A stretch of 37,405 bases of DNA from NCBI GenBank assembly GCA_009787175.1, contig WRGM01000173.1:1-37405 (forward strand), read 5' to 3'. The position numbers were made by a program, and so were the translations under genes. Below, in pieces: positions 7,065 through 16,916 of this stretch (positions are counted from its first letter, which is position 1; each line of letters opens with the position of its first letter). Origin of the DNA: Candidatus Bathycorpusculum fermentans. Lineage in GTDB: Archaea; Thermoproteota; Bathyarchaeia; Bathyarchaeales; Bathycorpusculaceae. The notes below the pieces were generated by a model, which was not told the DNA's origin, searched no databases, and saw only the letters and a program-made list of their open reading frames with translations.

Positions 7065-8978
7065 ATGCGTATTTTACAGTTACATTCTAATTTTATAAGT
7101 TATAAGCCGATTGAGAAAGAGTTGCCTCAGGCTGAAGATGTGGAGATAAGTGAGTGTCGTATAGAAGAAGTTGTTGTTTTATTTACGGCTGTTGAGGAGG
7201 GGGATGATAGGCAGGTTTCGCAGAGGGCTATTAATGAGGCGAGGGCTTTTTTGGGTAAATTGAAGGTAAACAAGATGCTCATTTATCCTTTTGCTCATTT
7301 GAGTAGTAATCTCTCTAAGCCTCAAGAGGCTTTTAATGTAATTAAAGAGATGGAAGAGTATGCAAAGCAGAAGGGTATAGAGACGTATCGTGCGCCTTTT
7401 GGTTGGAATAAGCAGTTTACGATATCTATTAAAGGTCATCCGTTAGCTGAGCAAGCTCGTTCTTATGCTCCTGAAGTGCTTAAGAAAGAAAATAGTACAG
7501 ATGAATCTGGTGTTGTATGTGGGTTAAAGAAGGAGGAGGAGCCTGTTTCTGCGGCGCTTAAAGCGGAGGATACTCTTAAGTCTTTTTGGTATATCCTTCA
7601 AGGGGATGGTTCGCTTATACCTGTTGAGGAATTTAAATTTAAAGGGCATAGTAATCTGCAGAAATTCTCTAATTATGAAATTAAGAAGACACGGGCGGTT
7701 ACTGTTATGCCGCCTCATGTTTCGTTAATGAAGCGTTTAGAGATTGCTGATTATGAGCCTGGCAGTGATCCGGGTAATGTTCGTTGGTATCCGAAGGGTC
7801 GTATGATAAAGTCATTGCTTGAGCAATATGTTACGACTCGTGTGCAGGCTTATGGAGGTATGGAAGTTGAAACTCCTCTAATGTATGATTTCCAGCATCC
7901 GAGTCTTGCGAGTTATCTTAACAGGTTTCCAGCACGTCAATATGTGCTTAAATCTGAAGATAAAGAGCTCTTTTTGCGTTTTGCAGCATGTTTTGGCCAA
8001 TTTCTTATGGCACATGATGCTCAAATAAGCTACAAGCAGTTACCCTTAAAACTTTTTGAGCTCACACGCTACAGTTTTAGGCGCGAAAAAAGCGGCGAGG
8101 TTGTCGGACTTAAACGGTTACGTGCGTTTACTATGCCAGACTGTCATGCTTTATGTGCAGATTTTGAGCAGGTAAAAAAAGAGTTCATGACACGCTTTGA
8201 TCTCTGCATAGATGTACTTGACACTATAGGTTTAGTCAAAGATGACTATGAAATTGCCATGCGGTTTACCAAAGACTTTTACGCGGAGCATAAAGAATTT
8301 CTCGCAGCTTTAGCGACAAAGTTTGGTAAGCCTATTTTAGCTGAGGTTTGGAATGAGCGTTTCTTCTATTTTGCGTTAAAGTGGGATCTGAACTTTATTG
8401 ATAATCAAGATAAGGCGGCAGCGCTTAGTACAGATCAAATTGATGTTGAGAACGCTAAGCGTTACGAGATTACGTATGTAGATGAGAAAGGTGAGAAGCA
8501 AAATCCGTTAATTTTGCATTGTAGTCCAAGTGGTGCTATTGAACGTGACATTTACGCGTTGCTTGAAAAGGCTTATCGTGAACAGATGGCAGGTAAAGCG
8601 CCTATGTTGCCAGTTTGGTTATCACCAACTCAAGTGCGCTTAATTCCAATTTCTGATAAATTCCTAGATAAAGTAGAAACATTAGCTGAACAAATTGCAG
8701 GGCACAGTATACGTGTGGATATAGATGATACTGCAGCGACATTGCAAAAGAAAATTCGTGAAGCAGAACAAGAATGGATTCCATACATCATAGTAATTGG
8801 AGAAAAAGAAATAGAGTCAGGCACATTATCAGTTAGAATCCGGGAACTTAAAGGTACACAGGAAGCCTTATCTGTTGATCAACTCGTCGTAAAAGTTTCA
8901 GAAAAAATCGTTGGCAAACCCTACAAGCCCTTACCATTACCAGTTCATCTTTCAAAACGTCCACAATTCCACGGCTGA
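7065..8978 (+). CDS. thrS: Threonyl-tRNA synthetase, archaeal type
   Basis: Charges tRNA-Thr. The 637 residues comprise the archaeal N-terminal editing domain (about 1-145, related to D-aminoacyl-tRNA deacylase and hydrolysing Ser-tRNA-Thr), the class II catalytic core (about 215-520) and the anticodon-binding domain (about 525-625). Seen in the core are GGMEVETPLM (motif 1 region), the zinc Cys in FAACFGQF, motif 2 ELTRYSFRREKSGEVVGL, the zinc His in MPDCHALC and the late LHCSPSGAIERDI motif. Start is ATG 7065. The first half of the gene is G+T-rich on the coding strand and the last third A+C-rich (42 of 60 G+T at 7141-7200 against 22 of 60 at 8881-8940, counted by eye). Confidence 0.95.
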   Translation: MRILQLHSNFISYKPIEKELPQAEDVEISECRIEEVVVLFTAVEEGDDRQVSQRAINEARAFLGKLKVNKMLIYPFAHLSSNLSKPQEAFNVIKEMEEYAKQKGIETYRAPFGWNKQFTISIKGHPLAEQARSYAPEVLKKENSTDESGVVCGLKKEEEPVSAALKAEDTLKSFWYILQGDGSLIPVEEFKFKGHSNLQKFSNYEIKKTRAVTVMPPHVSLMKRLEIADYEPGSDPGNVRWYPKGRMIKSLLEQYVTTRVQAYGGMEVETPLMYDFQHPSLASYLNRFPARQYVLKSEDKELFLRFAACFGQFLMAHDAQISYKQLPLKLFELTRYSFRREKSGEVVGLKRLRAFTMPDCHALCADFEQVKKEFMTRFDLCIDVLDTIGLVKDDYEIAMRFTKDFYAEHKEFLAALATKFGKPILAEVWNERFFYFALKWDLNFIDNQDKAAALSTDQIDVENAKRYEITYVDEKGEKQNPLILHCSPSGAIERDIYALLEKAYREQMAGKAPMLPVWLSPTQVRLIPISDKFLDKVETLAEQIAGHSIRVDIDDTAATLQKKIREAEQEWIPYIIVIGEKEIESGTLSVRIRELKGTQEALSVDQLVVKVSEKIVGKPYKPLPLPVHLSKRPQFHG

Positions 8979-9064
8979 TATATCATGTCTATAGGGCAGA
9001 GTAAACTATATCAAACATTGAACAGTAAAGGTAAACAATTAAAATTGATTAAGAAGTGAAAAAC

Positions 9065-9949
9065 ATGACTAATGAACTTTACATATACATAGATGGAAAG
9101 TTTTATCCTAAATCAGAGGCTAAAATTTCTGTTTATGACCATGGATTTCTCTACGGAGACGGCGTTTTTGAAGGCATACGAGCATACAATGGTATAGTAT
9201 TCAAACTCAAAGAACATATTGACCGCCTATACCGCTCAGCACACGCTATTATGTTAAATATACCGTTAACTAAACAAGAAATGACACAGGCAGTAATAGA
9301 TACATTGCGTAAAAACCAAATGAAAGACGCATACATTCGCCTTGTCGTATCAAGAGGCGTTGGCGATTTAGGCCTAGACCCACGGAAATGTCCTAAAGCA
9401 TCCGTTATCGTCATCACTGACACCATTCAATGCAAAGCTAACAATTCACAAGAAACAGGTATAACTACTATATTTAGCTGGGTTAAAAGAAACTCAGTTG
9501 ACGCGACAACACATGAGGTCAAATCACTTAACTATTTAAATAGCATTTTAGCTAAAATGGAAGCAAACGCGTATGGCGTTGACGAAGCTATGTGCCTTGA
9601 AAGCAACGGTTACATAACAGAAGGCGTTGGAGAAAACGTATTTATCGTTAAAAACGGCGAAATATTTACTCCTCCAACATCAACAGGCGCACTTTCAGGC
9701 ATAACCGCAGAAGCAATTTGTGAAATAGCAAAAAACATTGGAATTAAAGTTACTATAGCTAACCTTACACCATTTATGCTATTTACTGCAGATGAAGCCT
9801 TCTTTACTGGAACTGCTATGGAAATGGCCCCAATACGCGAAGTCAACAAGCGAATAATTGGCGAGGGCAAACCTGGATCAGTTACTAAAAAATTAATGGC
9901 AGAATTTCAAAAGGTAATAAGCGACCCCACACAGGGCACAAAAATCTAA
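9065..9949 (+). CDS. ilvE: Branched-chain amino acid aminotransferase
   Basis: A fold-type IV PLP enzyme that interconverts Val, Leu and Ile with their 2-oxo acids using glutamate/2-oxoglutarate. Family text is clear: VYDHGFLYGDGVFEGIRAYN near the N-terminus, catalytic Lys153 in EVKSLNYLNS, and the Glu in ESNGYITEGVGENVF that touches the PLP ring. GTG at 9056 is in frame, but GTGA at 9056-9059 is better read as the ribosome site five bases before ATG 9065. The protein is then 294 residues, normal for IlvE. It converges with the class I aminotransferase and the two share a terminator hairpin. D-amino acid transaminase is the nearest alternative in the fold. Confidence 0.92.
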   Translation: MTNELYIYIDGKFYPKSEAKISVYDHGFLYGDGVFEGIRAYNGIVFKLKEHIDRLYRSAHAIMLNIPLTKQEMTQAVIDTLRKNQMKDAYIRLVVSRGVGDLGLDPRKCPKASVIVITDTIQCKANNSQETGITTIFSWVKRNSVDATTHEVKSLNYLNSILAKMEANAYGVDEAMCLESNGYITEGVGENVFIVKNGEIFTPPTSTGALSGITAEAICEIAKNIGIKVTIANLTPFMLFTADEAFFTGTAMEMAPIREVNKRIIGEGKPGSVTKKLMAEFQKVISDPTQGTKI

Positions 9950-9966
9950 CCCTTTAGAATGAAGAA

Positions 9967-10003
9967 TGAAACTAGAGCTAGTTTCACTTCCTGTTTTCTT
10001 TTT
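9967..10003. terminator. Hairpin and T-tract between convergent aminotransferases
   Basis: TGAAACTAG (9967-9975) and CTAGTTTCA (9978-9986) form a 9-base perfect inverted repeat, giving a 7-bp stem with a four-base loop in RNA. A T-rich tract follows at about 9992-10003. It lies 18 bases after the ilvE stop and just before the stop of the opposing gene, so it can end the plus-strand transcript. T-rich tracts are the usual archaeal termination signal; the hairpin is an extra. Confidence 0.6.
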
Positions 10004-11217
10004 TATTTTGCTGTTGTATGTTTTTTAATGAATTGTTCTAAGGCGTTGTAGGCTTCTTCAAGTTTTTCAATAGGAGGTAAGAAGACAATTCTTGCATGCC
10101 TATTACCGTAGACGGGGTCAAAACCTGAACCGTTCACAATTAATACGCCAGTTTCCTTTAGCAGATCTACAACAAAGTCCATATCAGTTTTCCATTGGGT
10201 ACCTATGTAGTCTATTTTTGGGAAAATATAGAAGGCTCCATCAGGCTTTGTTGTACTTATACCTTCAATTTCATTTAGACGCTTCCAACTAAAGTCCCGC
10301 CTCTGCCTTAAACGATCAACTATATCCTTAACAAAATTCTGTGGACCATTTAATGCCGCTGTCGCCGCTATTTGCACTGGAGTATTAGCACAGATACGAA
10401 TGCGACACTGTTTCTCTACACCAGCTTTTAGAGCAGCAAGCTGCGTACCTTCACCTTTAAAGTACATATAGCCAAGCCGCCAACCGGTCATTTGATAAAC
10501 TTTACTAAAACCATTCAACCCAATAACAGGCACATCGGAAGTTAAATGAGCAGCACTCACAAAATGCTTCTCATACGTGAGCTGATCATATATTTCATCA
10601 CTAATTATAGGCAAACCATACTCGCCGGCAACATTTATGATTTCCTCTATAACCTTACGTTCATAAACCGCGCCTGTTGGATTATTAGGATTAATAATTA
10701 CAATAGCCCGCGTTTTATCAGTAATCCTCTTACGCATATCATCTATATTAGGCTGCCAATTCTCCTGCTCTATAGTCTCATAAGCAATTGGCGTACCATC
10801 AAAAAATTTAGTATACGAAATATACGGCGGATACGTTGGACCAGGTATGAGAATCTCATCACCCTTCTCCACAATAGCACCAAGCAACATCTGAATACCC
10901 TCAGAGATACCCTCAGTAACCAAAACATCATCCGCCGAAATATCCACATTATTAATTTTCTTCTCCTTATTAGCCACCGCCTGCCTAAGCTCAAAAATAC
11001 CCTCAGAAGGAGAATAATAATTAGCCTCCTTAGCAATAGCCTTACAAAGAGCCTCCTTAAGACTCGGAGGCGTTTTAAAATCAAACGCGGCAGGGTCACC
11101 AATATTTAGGTAATGAATTGTTTTACCACTCTTAATCAAATCTTTAGTATGCACAATAACATCACGAATAGCATACTCAATATTACTCGCACGCTCAGTT
11201 ACCTTAACACCCGTCAA
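10003..11217 (-). CDS. Class I/II pyridoxal-phosphate aminotransferase, alanine aminotransferase-like
   Basis: A fold-type I aminotransferase, closest in feel to archaeal alanine/aspartate-type enzymes. Motifs in order: YLNIGDPAAFDF near the N-terminus, NPNNPTGAVYE, SDEIYDQL with the PLP Asp and Tyr, catalytic Lys in FSKVYQMTGWRLGY, and the carboxylate-binding Arg in HARIVFLPP near the end. The frame is open to 11274, but the sequence before residue 20 looks like translated leader. TTG at 11217, with AAGGT about 7 bases upstream, gives the usual N-terminus ending in TERASNIEYAIRD and 404 residues. Substrate is not settled by sequence. It stands between convergent ilvE and the minus-strand proS. 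Confidence 0.86.
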   Translation of the reverse strand: MTGVKVTERASNIEYAIRDVIVHTKDLIKSGKTIHYLNIGDPAAFDFKTPPSLKEALCKAIAKEANYYSPSEGIFELRQAVANKEKKINNVDISADDVLVTEGISEGIQMLLGAIVEKGDEILIPGPTYPPYISYTKFFDGTPIAYETIEQENWQPNIDDMRKRITDKTRAIVIINPNNPTGAVYERKVIEEIINVAGEYGLPIISDEIYDQLTYEKHFVSAAHLTSDVPVIGLNGFSKVYQMTGWRLGYMYFKGEGTQLAALKAGVEKQCRIRICANTPVQIAATAALNGPQNFVKDIVDRLRQRRDFSWKRLNEIEGISTTKPDGAFYIFPKIDYIGTQWKTDMDFVVDLLKETGVLIVNGSGFDPVYGNRHARIVFLPPIEKLEEAYNALEQFIKKHTTAK

Positions 11218-11366
11218 TACTATTACCTTACACCAAAAAATAGTACAGAGAGAATAAAAGTTTCCTATTAACACAAGACAAAAAATTTGAAAACAACCAT
11301 AAATCTATTAAAAAAACAGGGCAAACCAAAGAAAAAACGAAACAAACAAAAAAAGAGCGTTAAGCT

Positions 11367-12809
11367 CTAATAGGATCTAGCAAAATATGCCATATCCTTC
11401 CCTTTTTCACCACAGTAAACACATCCGGTTTGTGGCTCTTCTTTTTCAAAGGGTATTACTCGAATTGTCGCACCTGTTTCTTCCTTAATTTTTGCCTCAC
11501 ACACCGGATTTCCACACCAAGACGCTTTGATAAACCCGCCTTTGTTCTCTACAACCTGTTTAAACACGTCATAACTCGCTACTTCAACTATTTTTTCTTG
11601 CAAAATTGTTCGGGCTTTAGAGAGCAAGTTATCTTGTATATCTTGGAGCAGATGCTCAACAGTTATAAGTATATCTGCCTCTTTGACCATTATTTTCTGT
11701 CCGGTGTCACGTCTAGCCATAACTACTTGACCGTTTTTGAGGTCGCGCGGGCCAAGTTCTATGCGAACGGGGACACCTTTGAGTTCCCACTGGTTGAATT
11801 TCCATCCTGGAGTGTATTCTTGACGGTCATCGAGAATAACGCTTAAACCTTTTTCCTTGAGATTTTTGGCTATTTCTTGAGTTTTAGCAGCTATTGCGTC
11901 GGCATCTTGACCTTTGAAGGGAATAGGGACAATTACAATTTGAGTTGGAGCAACTTTGGGCGGCATAATTAAGCCTTTATCGTCTCCGTGAATCATAATC
12001 ATAGCACCGATGAGTCGCGTGGTAATGCCCCAGCTGGTTTGCCAAACATAATGATTCTCTTTGTCTTCACCTATGTATTTTACGTCAAAAACTTTGGCGA
12101 AGTGCTGACCAAGATTGTGACTTGTACCCATTTGCAAGGCTTTACCGTCAGGCATCATAGACTCTACCGCAGTAGTGTACAGGGCACCTGCAAATTTTTC
12201 ACTCTCACTTTTAGTGCCTATTAGTACGGGGATAGCTAAGATGTTTTCAATTATGCCTTTATACATGTTAATAGCCCACAGGACTTCTTCTTCGCCTTCC
12301 TCTGCTGTTGCATGTGCTGTGTGGCCTTCTTGCCAGAGAAATTCGCGAGTGCGCAGGAATAATTTAGTTGCCTTAGTTTCCCAACGCACAATGTTACACC
12401 ATTGGTTAATTTTAAGTGGTAAATCTCTCCAACTGCGTATCCATTTTGCATACATTGAATACATGATTGTTTCACTTGTTGGACGTACCGCAAGCTTTTC
12501 TTCAAGCGGAGTATTTCCACCCTGAGTTATCCAGGCAACCTCTGGAGTGAAACCTTCAAAATGCTCAGCTTCTTGCTTAAGAAAAGCCTCTGGGATAAAC
12601 ATTGGAAAGTAAGCATTTTTATGACCAGACACTTTGATTTTTTGATTAACAACTTCTTGGATTTTCTCCCAAACAGCATACGCATCTGGACGGATAATCA
12701 TACAACCTTTCACAGGAGCATAATCAGCAAGTTCAGCTTTTAGAACCACTTCAACATACCATTCACTAAAATCTACATTTTTCTTTACAGTTACACCAGT
12801 ATCAGACAT
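11367..12809 (-). CDS. proS: Prolyl-tRNA synthetase, archaeal/eukaryotic type
   Basis: A 480-residue class II synthetase charging tRNA-Pro. Visible are motif 1 (HKNAYFPMFIPEAFL), the proline site RPTSETIMYSMYAKW, motif 2 (RTREFLWQEGHTAHAT) and motif 3 within HGDDKGLIMPP. The anticodon-binding domain follows APTQIVIVPIPF. The C-terminal zinc-binding domain has Cys at CGNPVC and CVYC and ends in the typical FARSY tyrosine. There is no bacterial editing insertion, as expected for this type. Start is ATG 12809. It lies 93 bases upstream of the open frame of the aminotransferase, with no obvious coupling. Confidence 0.95.
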   Translation of the reverse strand: MSDTGVTVKKNVDFSEWYVEVVLKAELADYAPVKGCMIIRPDAYAVWEKIQEVVNQKIKVSGHKNAYFPMFIPEAFLKQEAEHFEGFTPEVAWITQGGNTPLEEKLAVRPTSETIMYSMYAKWIRSWRDLPLKINQWCNIVRWETKATKLFLRTREFLWQEGHTAHATAEEGEEEVLWAINMYKGIIENILAIPVLIGTKSESEKFAGALYTTAVESMMPDGKALQMGTSHNLGQHFAKVFDVKYIGEDKENHYVWQTSWGITTRLIGAMIMIHGDDKGLIMPPKVAPTQIVIVPIPFKGQDADAIAAKTQEIAKNLKEKGLSVILDDRQEYTPGWKFNQWELKGVPVRIELGPRDLKNGQVVMARRDTGQKIMVKEADILITVEHLLQDIQDNLLSKARTILQEKIVEVASYDVFKQVVENKGGFIKASWCGNPVCEAKIKEETGATIRVIPFEKEEPQTGCVYCGEKGKDMAYFARSY

Positions 12810-13038
12810 ACAAATCGCTCTTACAGTCTAGCTTCAACTACATATAAAACCATAACGGACAAGGCAACAAAATCATCTATAGAAACAGATATTGTAAAAA
12901 CAAAACTCTAACGTTACAGACATATTTTTACAATATAACGCAATATACACATTGATACTACACAGTAAAACCTACCACAATCTCCCCTGCAAAACCACAA
13001 GCAGGCAACTTAGAACATAAAAAGAAAGTTGATTGTTT

Positions 13039-13734
13039 TTAACGGTGCATGTTACGGATTTTCGGCTCTAGTATTGTCCATAACCATTTTGTGAATTCAT
13101 CCAAATTCTTTGTTTGGATATACACATCACCCGGACCTGTAATTTGAGTTACAAGTCCTTCACCGCTAAGTATAGTTTCTTTTAAACCTCCAAATTTGGT
13201 GACTTTATAGCTACATGTATCGCTAAAGCAGACAAGATGGAAATTATCAACAATCAATGATTGCCCAGCTTGTAATGTCCGCACGTCAATAGCGCCAAAA
13301 GTGTTTATGAACAGAGGACCATTACCAGTGGCTTTTATCATAAATAAGCCATTACCAAATAGTCCTTTGGTGAAGCCTTCCCATTTAACATCTAAGTTAA
13401 CTTGAGGAGTTGAGGCAACATAGGCAGATTTTTGGATTATGTATCCTTTGCCTGGGGCTATATCAAGTTGTTCAATGTCTCCAACGGGGGCGGATACGAA
13501 TGCAACATCACCAGATCCTTTTGCAGCAACATAATCATTAACCCAAAAAGATTGCCCTCCAATGATGCTTAAGCTTAAGCTGCCGAGTAAGCTTTTTTCG
13601 CGTTTACGCGTACGAACCTCAATTGCGAGATCCATGTATGTCATGGCACCAGATTCAGCTGTGATTGTTTCGCCTTGATTAAGACTGACAACAAGCATAG
13701 CATACGATGGTTTGTATTTTACTTCAAACTTCAC
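13039..13734 (-). CDS. AIM24/TIGR00266 family protein (DUF124)
   Basis: A 231-residue all-beta protein of the AIM24 (TIGR00266, DUF124) family, found in bacteria, archaea and mitochondria; the molecular function is not established. Conserved text includes ESGAMTYMDLAIEV near residue 27, LFGNGLFMIKATGNGPLFIN near 125 and GPGDVYIQTKN near 200. No signal peptide or membrane segment. It stands alone, with about 230 bases before proS and 186 bases after the NERD gene on the same strand. Identification is firm at family level only. Confidence 0.85.
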   Translation of the reverse strand: MKFEVKYKPSYAMLVVSLNQGETITAESGAMTYMDLAIEVRTRKREKSLLGSLSLSIIGGQSFWVNDYVAAKGSGDVAFVSAPVGDIEQLDIAPGKGYIIQKSAYVASTPQVNLDVKWEGFTKGLFGNGLFMIKATGNGPLFINTFGAIDVRTLQAGQSLIVDNFHLVCFSDTCSYKVTKFGGLKETILSGEGLVTQITGPGDVYIQTKNLDEFTKWLWTILEPKIRNMHR

Positions 13735-13920
13735 GTAAGTTCCTTCTATTGTAAATGTTTATAGATCATCTATCTTAGCTTATTGATATAAAACTATCTA
13801 TTACAGTCACAAGTTAATTTACCGCATACATAAACAACAGAGTTTCAAAATTGACTAAAAATCATAAAAATATGTAGAAAAATTTTTTATTAAAAAAGTA
13901 AAGCGAAATTTATGTGTGAT

Positions 13921-14628
13921 TTAAGAGATTTGTATTTGTTTTATGATTTGCTGTATTTGCTCTCTTGTTAAGCTATTGCTTTTTTGATTTTTTATATAAT
14001 CAGATAACTGCTGAATTCTAAGAACGGGGACTATAGAATTGCTGATGCTTAGCTTGGCGTGTGTATTGGTAAAAACGATTAGCCCTTCAACATAAATGTT
14101 GTGACCGCGTAAGAATAATGAGGAGTCAAGGGCTCTTTTAATTTTCTGGGCATTGTTTTTTGCCTGCAGACTTGGGTTGGTTGTTATTTTTTTCCCAGGT
14201 CGTTGCCATTGGGTATCATTGCAGATGATTTTGCCGCTCCAATTTTTAGTTTCTAGTACATAAATGCCAGTTGGACCTAAAACTATATGGTCGATATCGC
14301 CGCCTCCGCTTTTTAGATATACGCCATTCATAAGATAGTATTCATCATTTAGTTTGCTTGTTAATGTTCTAATTACTGTTTTTTCGCCTTGTCTCCCACT
14401 TTTGTAAATTTGATATTTATATTGGCAATATCTGAAAGGTATAAGGAGAATTAGAGCCGCTATAAGAAGTGCTGCTTCAATTATGCTTATAACGTGTGTT
14501 TTGAATATGATAATATAGGCTGTTAGGGTTAAGAGTAGTATTGAGAAGAGCAGGCTTAGAATTGCTTTGCTTAGATATTTTCTTATTTGGCTGCTCAGAT
14601 AGTTACTAGAGCCGTCTATTTTTCGCAT
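13921..14628 (-). CDS. Membrane-anchored NERD-domain protein
   Basis: A 235-residue protein with two hydrophobic helices (about 20-42 and 46-66) followed by a NERD domain (about 78-185). The nuclease-related core is GGDIDHIVLGPTGIYVLETK, where the D-x-D and E-T-K residues match the restriction-endonuclease-like active site. A second segment SLQAKNNAQKIKRALD is typical of the domain. The C-terminus (about 200-235) is a polar Gln-rich helix. NERD proteins are predicted nucleases or DNA-processing proteins; no experiment defines most of them. It is transcribed divergently from the thermosome gene. Membrane tethering suggests that it acts at the cell boundary, perhaps on incoming DNA, which is inference. 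Confidence 0.82.
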   Translation of the reverse strand: MRKIDGSSNYLSSQIRKYLSKAILSLLFSILLLTLTAYIIIFKTHVISIIEAALLIAALILLIPFRYCQYKYQIYKSGRQGEKTVIRTLTSKLNDEYYLMNGVYLKSGGGDIDHIVLGPTGIYVLETKNWSGKIICNDTQWQRPGKKITTNPSLQAKNNAQKIKRALDSSLFLRGHNIYVEGLIVFTNTHAKLSISNSIVPVLRIQQLSDYIKNQKSNSLTREQIQQIIKQIQIS

Positions 14629-14784
14629 GTTGTTTTCCTTGCGGGGACATATGTGTCTACTTATATTTTACTGTAATGTCTTTTTTTTATTTGACATTTT
14701 TAGTTTAAAGCATGAAAAATCTTGTGAGAACGCGTGTTTTACGCCTTTTTGTTCAACAGAACAGGGGCTTATGGGGGTAAAACG

Positions 14785-14854
14785 TTTATATTCTTGTCTG
14801 ATTTCTGGTTTATTCTAATATAAAGAAACAATTCTATCGGAAGTAGTGATTTAC
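14785..14854 (+). promoter_or_regulatory. Probable thermosome promoter and leader
   Basis: A TATA-like TTTATA at 14785-14790 lies 65 bases before ATG 14855, which predicts a start of transcription near 14815 and a leader of about 40 bases. GTGA at 14846-14849, five bases before the ATG, is the likely ribosome site. I see no clear heat-shock operator. Confidence 0.4.
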
Positions 14855-16495
14855 ATGGCATATTTAACTACAACAGGTTCAGGACAACCCGTCCTTATCC
14901 TTAAAGAAGGAACAACTCGAAATAGAGGAAAAGAAGCGCAAAAAAACAACATTATGGCTGCACGGGTAATTGGTGAAGTTTTAAAAACTACTTTAGGACC
15001 AAGAGGCATGGATAAGATGCTCATTGATAGCCTTGGCGATATCACCATAACTAATGACGGCGCAACTATTCTAAAAGAAATTGATGTAGAACATCCAGCA
15101 GCAAAAATGATGGTAGAGATTGCGAAAACTCAAGATGACATGGTTGGCGATGGGACTACAAGCGCGGTTATTCTTGCAAGTGAACTGCTAAAGAAGGCAG
15201 AGGAGTTATTGGAACAAAATATTCATCCAACAATCCTTGTAAGTGGTTATCGAAAAGCAGCTCAAAGAGCCATTGAGGTAATAGATGAAATTGCTGAACC
15301 ATTAGATATTAATGATCGGGAAACTCTGCTTAAAGTAGCCTTAACGTCAACAAGCAGCAAATCCGTTGGTAGCGCAAGAAATCATCTTGCAGAAATTTCC
15401 ATAGATGCAGTAAAACAAATCATGGAAAAACGCGGAGATAAAACAATTGCTGACATTGACAACATTCAAATTATAAAGAAAACAGGCAAAAGCCTACTCG
15501 AAACACAGTTAATAAAAGGCATAATTGTTGATAAAGAAGTCGTCAACCCAGGCATGCCAAAAATGAAAGAAAAAGCAAAAATTGCACTCCTCGACTCACC
15601 ACTTGAAATTGAAAAAACAGAAATCAGCGCAGAAATCAGAATAAAAGACCCACTCCAAATGAAAGCATTCCTAGACCAAGAAACAGACATGCTAAAAGAC
15701 ATGGCAGACAAACTAAAAGCTGTAGGCGCAGACGTCATCTTCTGCCAAAAAGGCATAGATGATATGGTACAACACTTCCTAGCAAAAGAAGGCATCATAG
15801 CAGCACGACGCGTAAAAGAATCAGACATGGAAAAACTCGCACGTGCAACAGGCGCAAGAATAAGCAGCGACCTAGATGACCTAAAGAAAGAAGACCTAGG
15901 AGAAGCCGGCCTAGTTGAAGAACGCAAAATCGGCGACGACAAAATGATCTACGTCGAAAAATGCAAAGACCCCCACAGCGTCGCACTCCTACTCCGCGCA
16001 GGCCTAGAACGCATGGTAGACGAAGCCGAACGCGCAATGATAGACTCACTCTCAGTAGTATCAGACGTCATAGAAAACAACAAAATAGTACCAGGCGGCG
16101 GCGCAGTAGAAATCGAAATAGCAAAAGAACTACGCAAATACGCCACAAAAATCGGCGGACGCGAACAACTAGCAGTCGAAGCATTCGCAAACGCCATGGA
16201 AGTAATCCCAAGAGCCCTTGCAGAAAACGCAGGACTCGAACAAATAGACATCATAGCAGAACTACGCACAGCACACGATAAAACAAGCAACAAAAACACA
16301 GGCATAAACATTTACGAAGGCAAACTACAAGACAGCATCAAAAACGGCGTCATAGAACCAATAACGGTAAAAGAACAAGCAGTCAAATCAGCAGCCGAAT
16401 CAGCAGCCATGATACTACGCATAGACGACATAATAACATCAAAAGCACCAAAAGGCGGCCCCGGCGGAATGCCAGGCGGCATGGGCGAAGAATAA
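14855..16495 (+). CDS. thsA: Thermosome subunit (group II chaperonin)
   Basis: An ATP-driven double-ring chaperonin subunit. The 546 residues show the equatorial ATP-site motifs LGPRGMDKMLID (about 47-58), NDGATIL and GDGTTSA (about 98-104), the apical and intermediate domains, and the late GGGAVEIEIA motif near 413. It ends with a Gly/Met-rich tail (GGPGGMPGGMGEE), usual for the family. ATG 14855 is chosen over in-frame GTG 14846 because the protein then begins MAYLTTTGSGQ and the GTG forms part of a ribosome site. Codon choice drifts to A+C-rich in the last third (21 of 60 bases are G or T at 16081-16140). Whether a second subunit exists elsewhere cannot be seen here. Confidence 0.96.
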   Translation: MAYLTTTGSGQPVLILKEGTTRNRGKEAQKNNIMAARVIGEVLKTTLGPRGMDKMLIDSLGDITITNDGATILKEIDVEHPAAKMMVEIAKTQDDMVGDGTTSAVILASELLKKAEELLEQNIHPTILVSGYRKAAQRAIEVIDEIAEPLDINDRETLLKVALTSTSSKSVGSARNHLAEISIDAVKQIMEKRGDKTIADIDNIQIIKKTGKSLLETQLIKGIIVDKEVVNPGMPKMKEKAKIALLDSPLEIEKTEISAEIRIKDPLQMKAFLDQETDMLKDMADKLKAVGADVIFCQKGIDDMVQHFLAKEGIIAARRVKESDMEKLARATGARISSDLDDLKKEDLGEAGLVEERKIGDDKMIYVEKCKDPHSVALLLRAGLERMVDEAERAMIDSLSVVSDVIENNKIVPGGGAVEIEIAKELRKYATKIGGREQLAVEAFANAMEVIPRALAENAGLEQIDIIAELRTAHDKTSNKNTGINIYEGKLQDSIKNGVIEPITVKEQAVKSAAESAAMILRIDDIITSKAPKGGPGGMPGGMGEE

Positions 16496-16645
16496 ACTTT
16501 CCCCAAATCTTTAATTTTTTAAAAACTATAACAACTATTTCTACACAAACACCAACATCAAGCGTTTTATTGCAAGTTTCCAAGAGTACTTCATAAAAAC
16601 GTATTTATTCTTAAAGACTTACACTTCTGCATTAAACACAAATAA

Positions 16646-16723
16646 GCTCTGGTAGTATAGTCCGGTCAAGTATAGCGGCCTCTCGAGTCGCGGACCCGGG
16701 TCCAAATCCCGGCCAGAGCACCA
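16646..16723 (+). tRNA. tRNA-Glu (anticodon CTC)
   Basis: The acceptor arms GCTCTGG (16646-16652) and CCAGAGC (16713-16719) pair perfectly. The anticodon stem GCGGC/GTCGC (16675-16679 and 16687-16691) carries a 7-base loop with CTC at 16682-16684, which reads GAG (Glu). The T arm is CCGGG-TCCAAAT-CCCGG. The discriminator A is 16720 and a CCA is encoded at 16721-16723. No intron is evident. A TATA-like TATTTATT lies about 40 bases upstream. Confidence 0.95.
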
Positions 16724-16916
16724 AACATTTGGGTTCATATCCTCACCTCAAATTAATGTATTTCAAACCTCGGACTTTAAATTCTCAAAAAAATAACCCA
16801 ATGAATAAGGCAACAATTCCTACACCTGCAAAGAATAAGACACAAGCAACCCTCTCAAACCGGTAGGCATTAACTAATAGCAGTGTTATACAACCAACAC
16901 TAGGTGGGTTGTTAGT

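Noticed and set aside
10546..11109. Long plus-strand frame antisense to the class I aminotransferase
   Set aside because: It is rich in Arg, Ile and Asn with no family text; the opposite strand carries all aminotransferase motifs.
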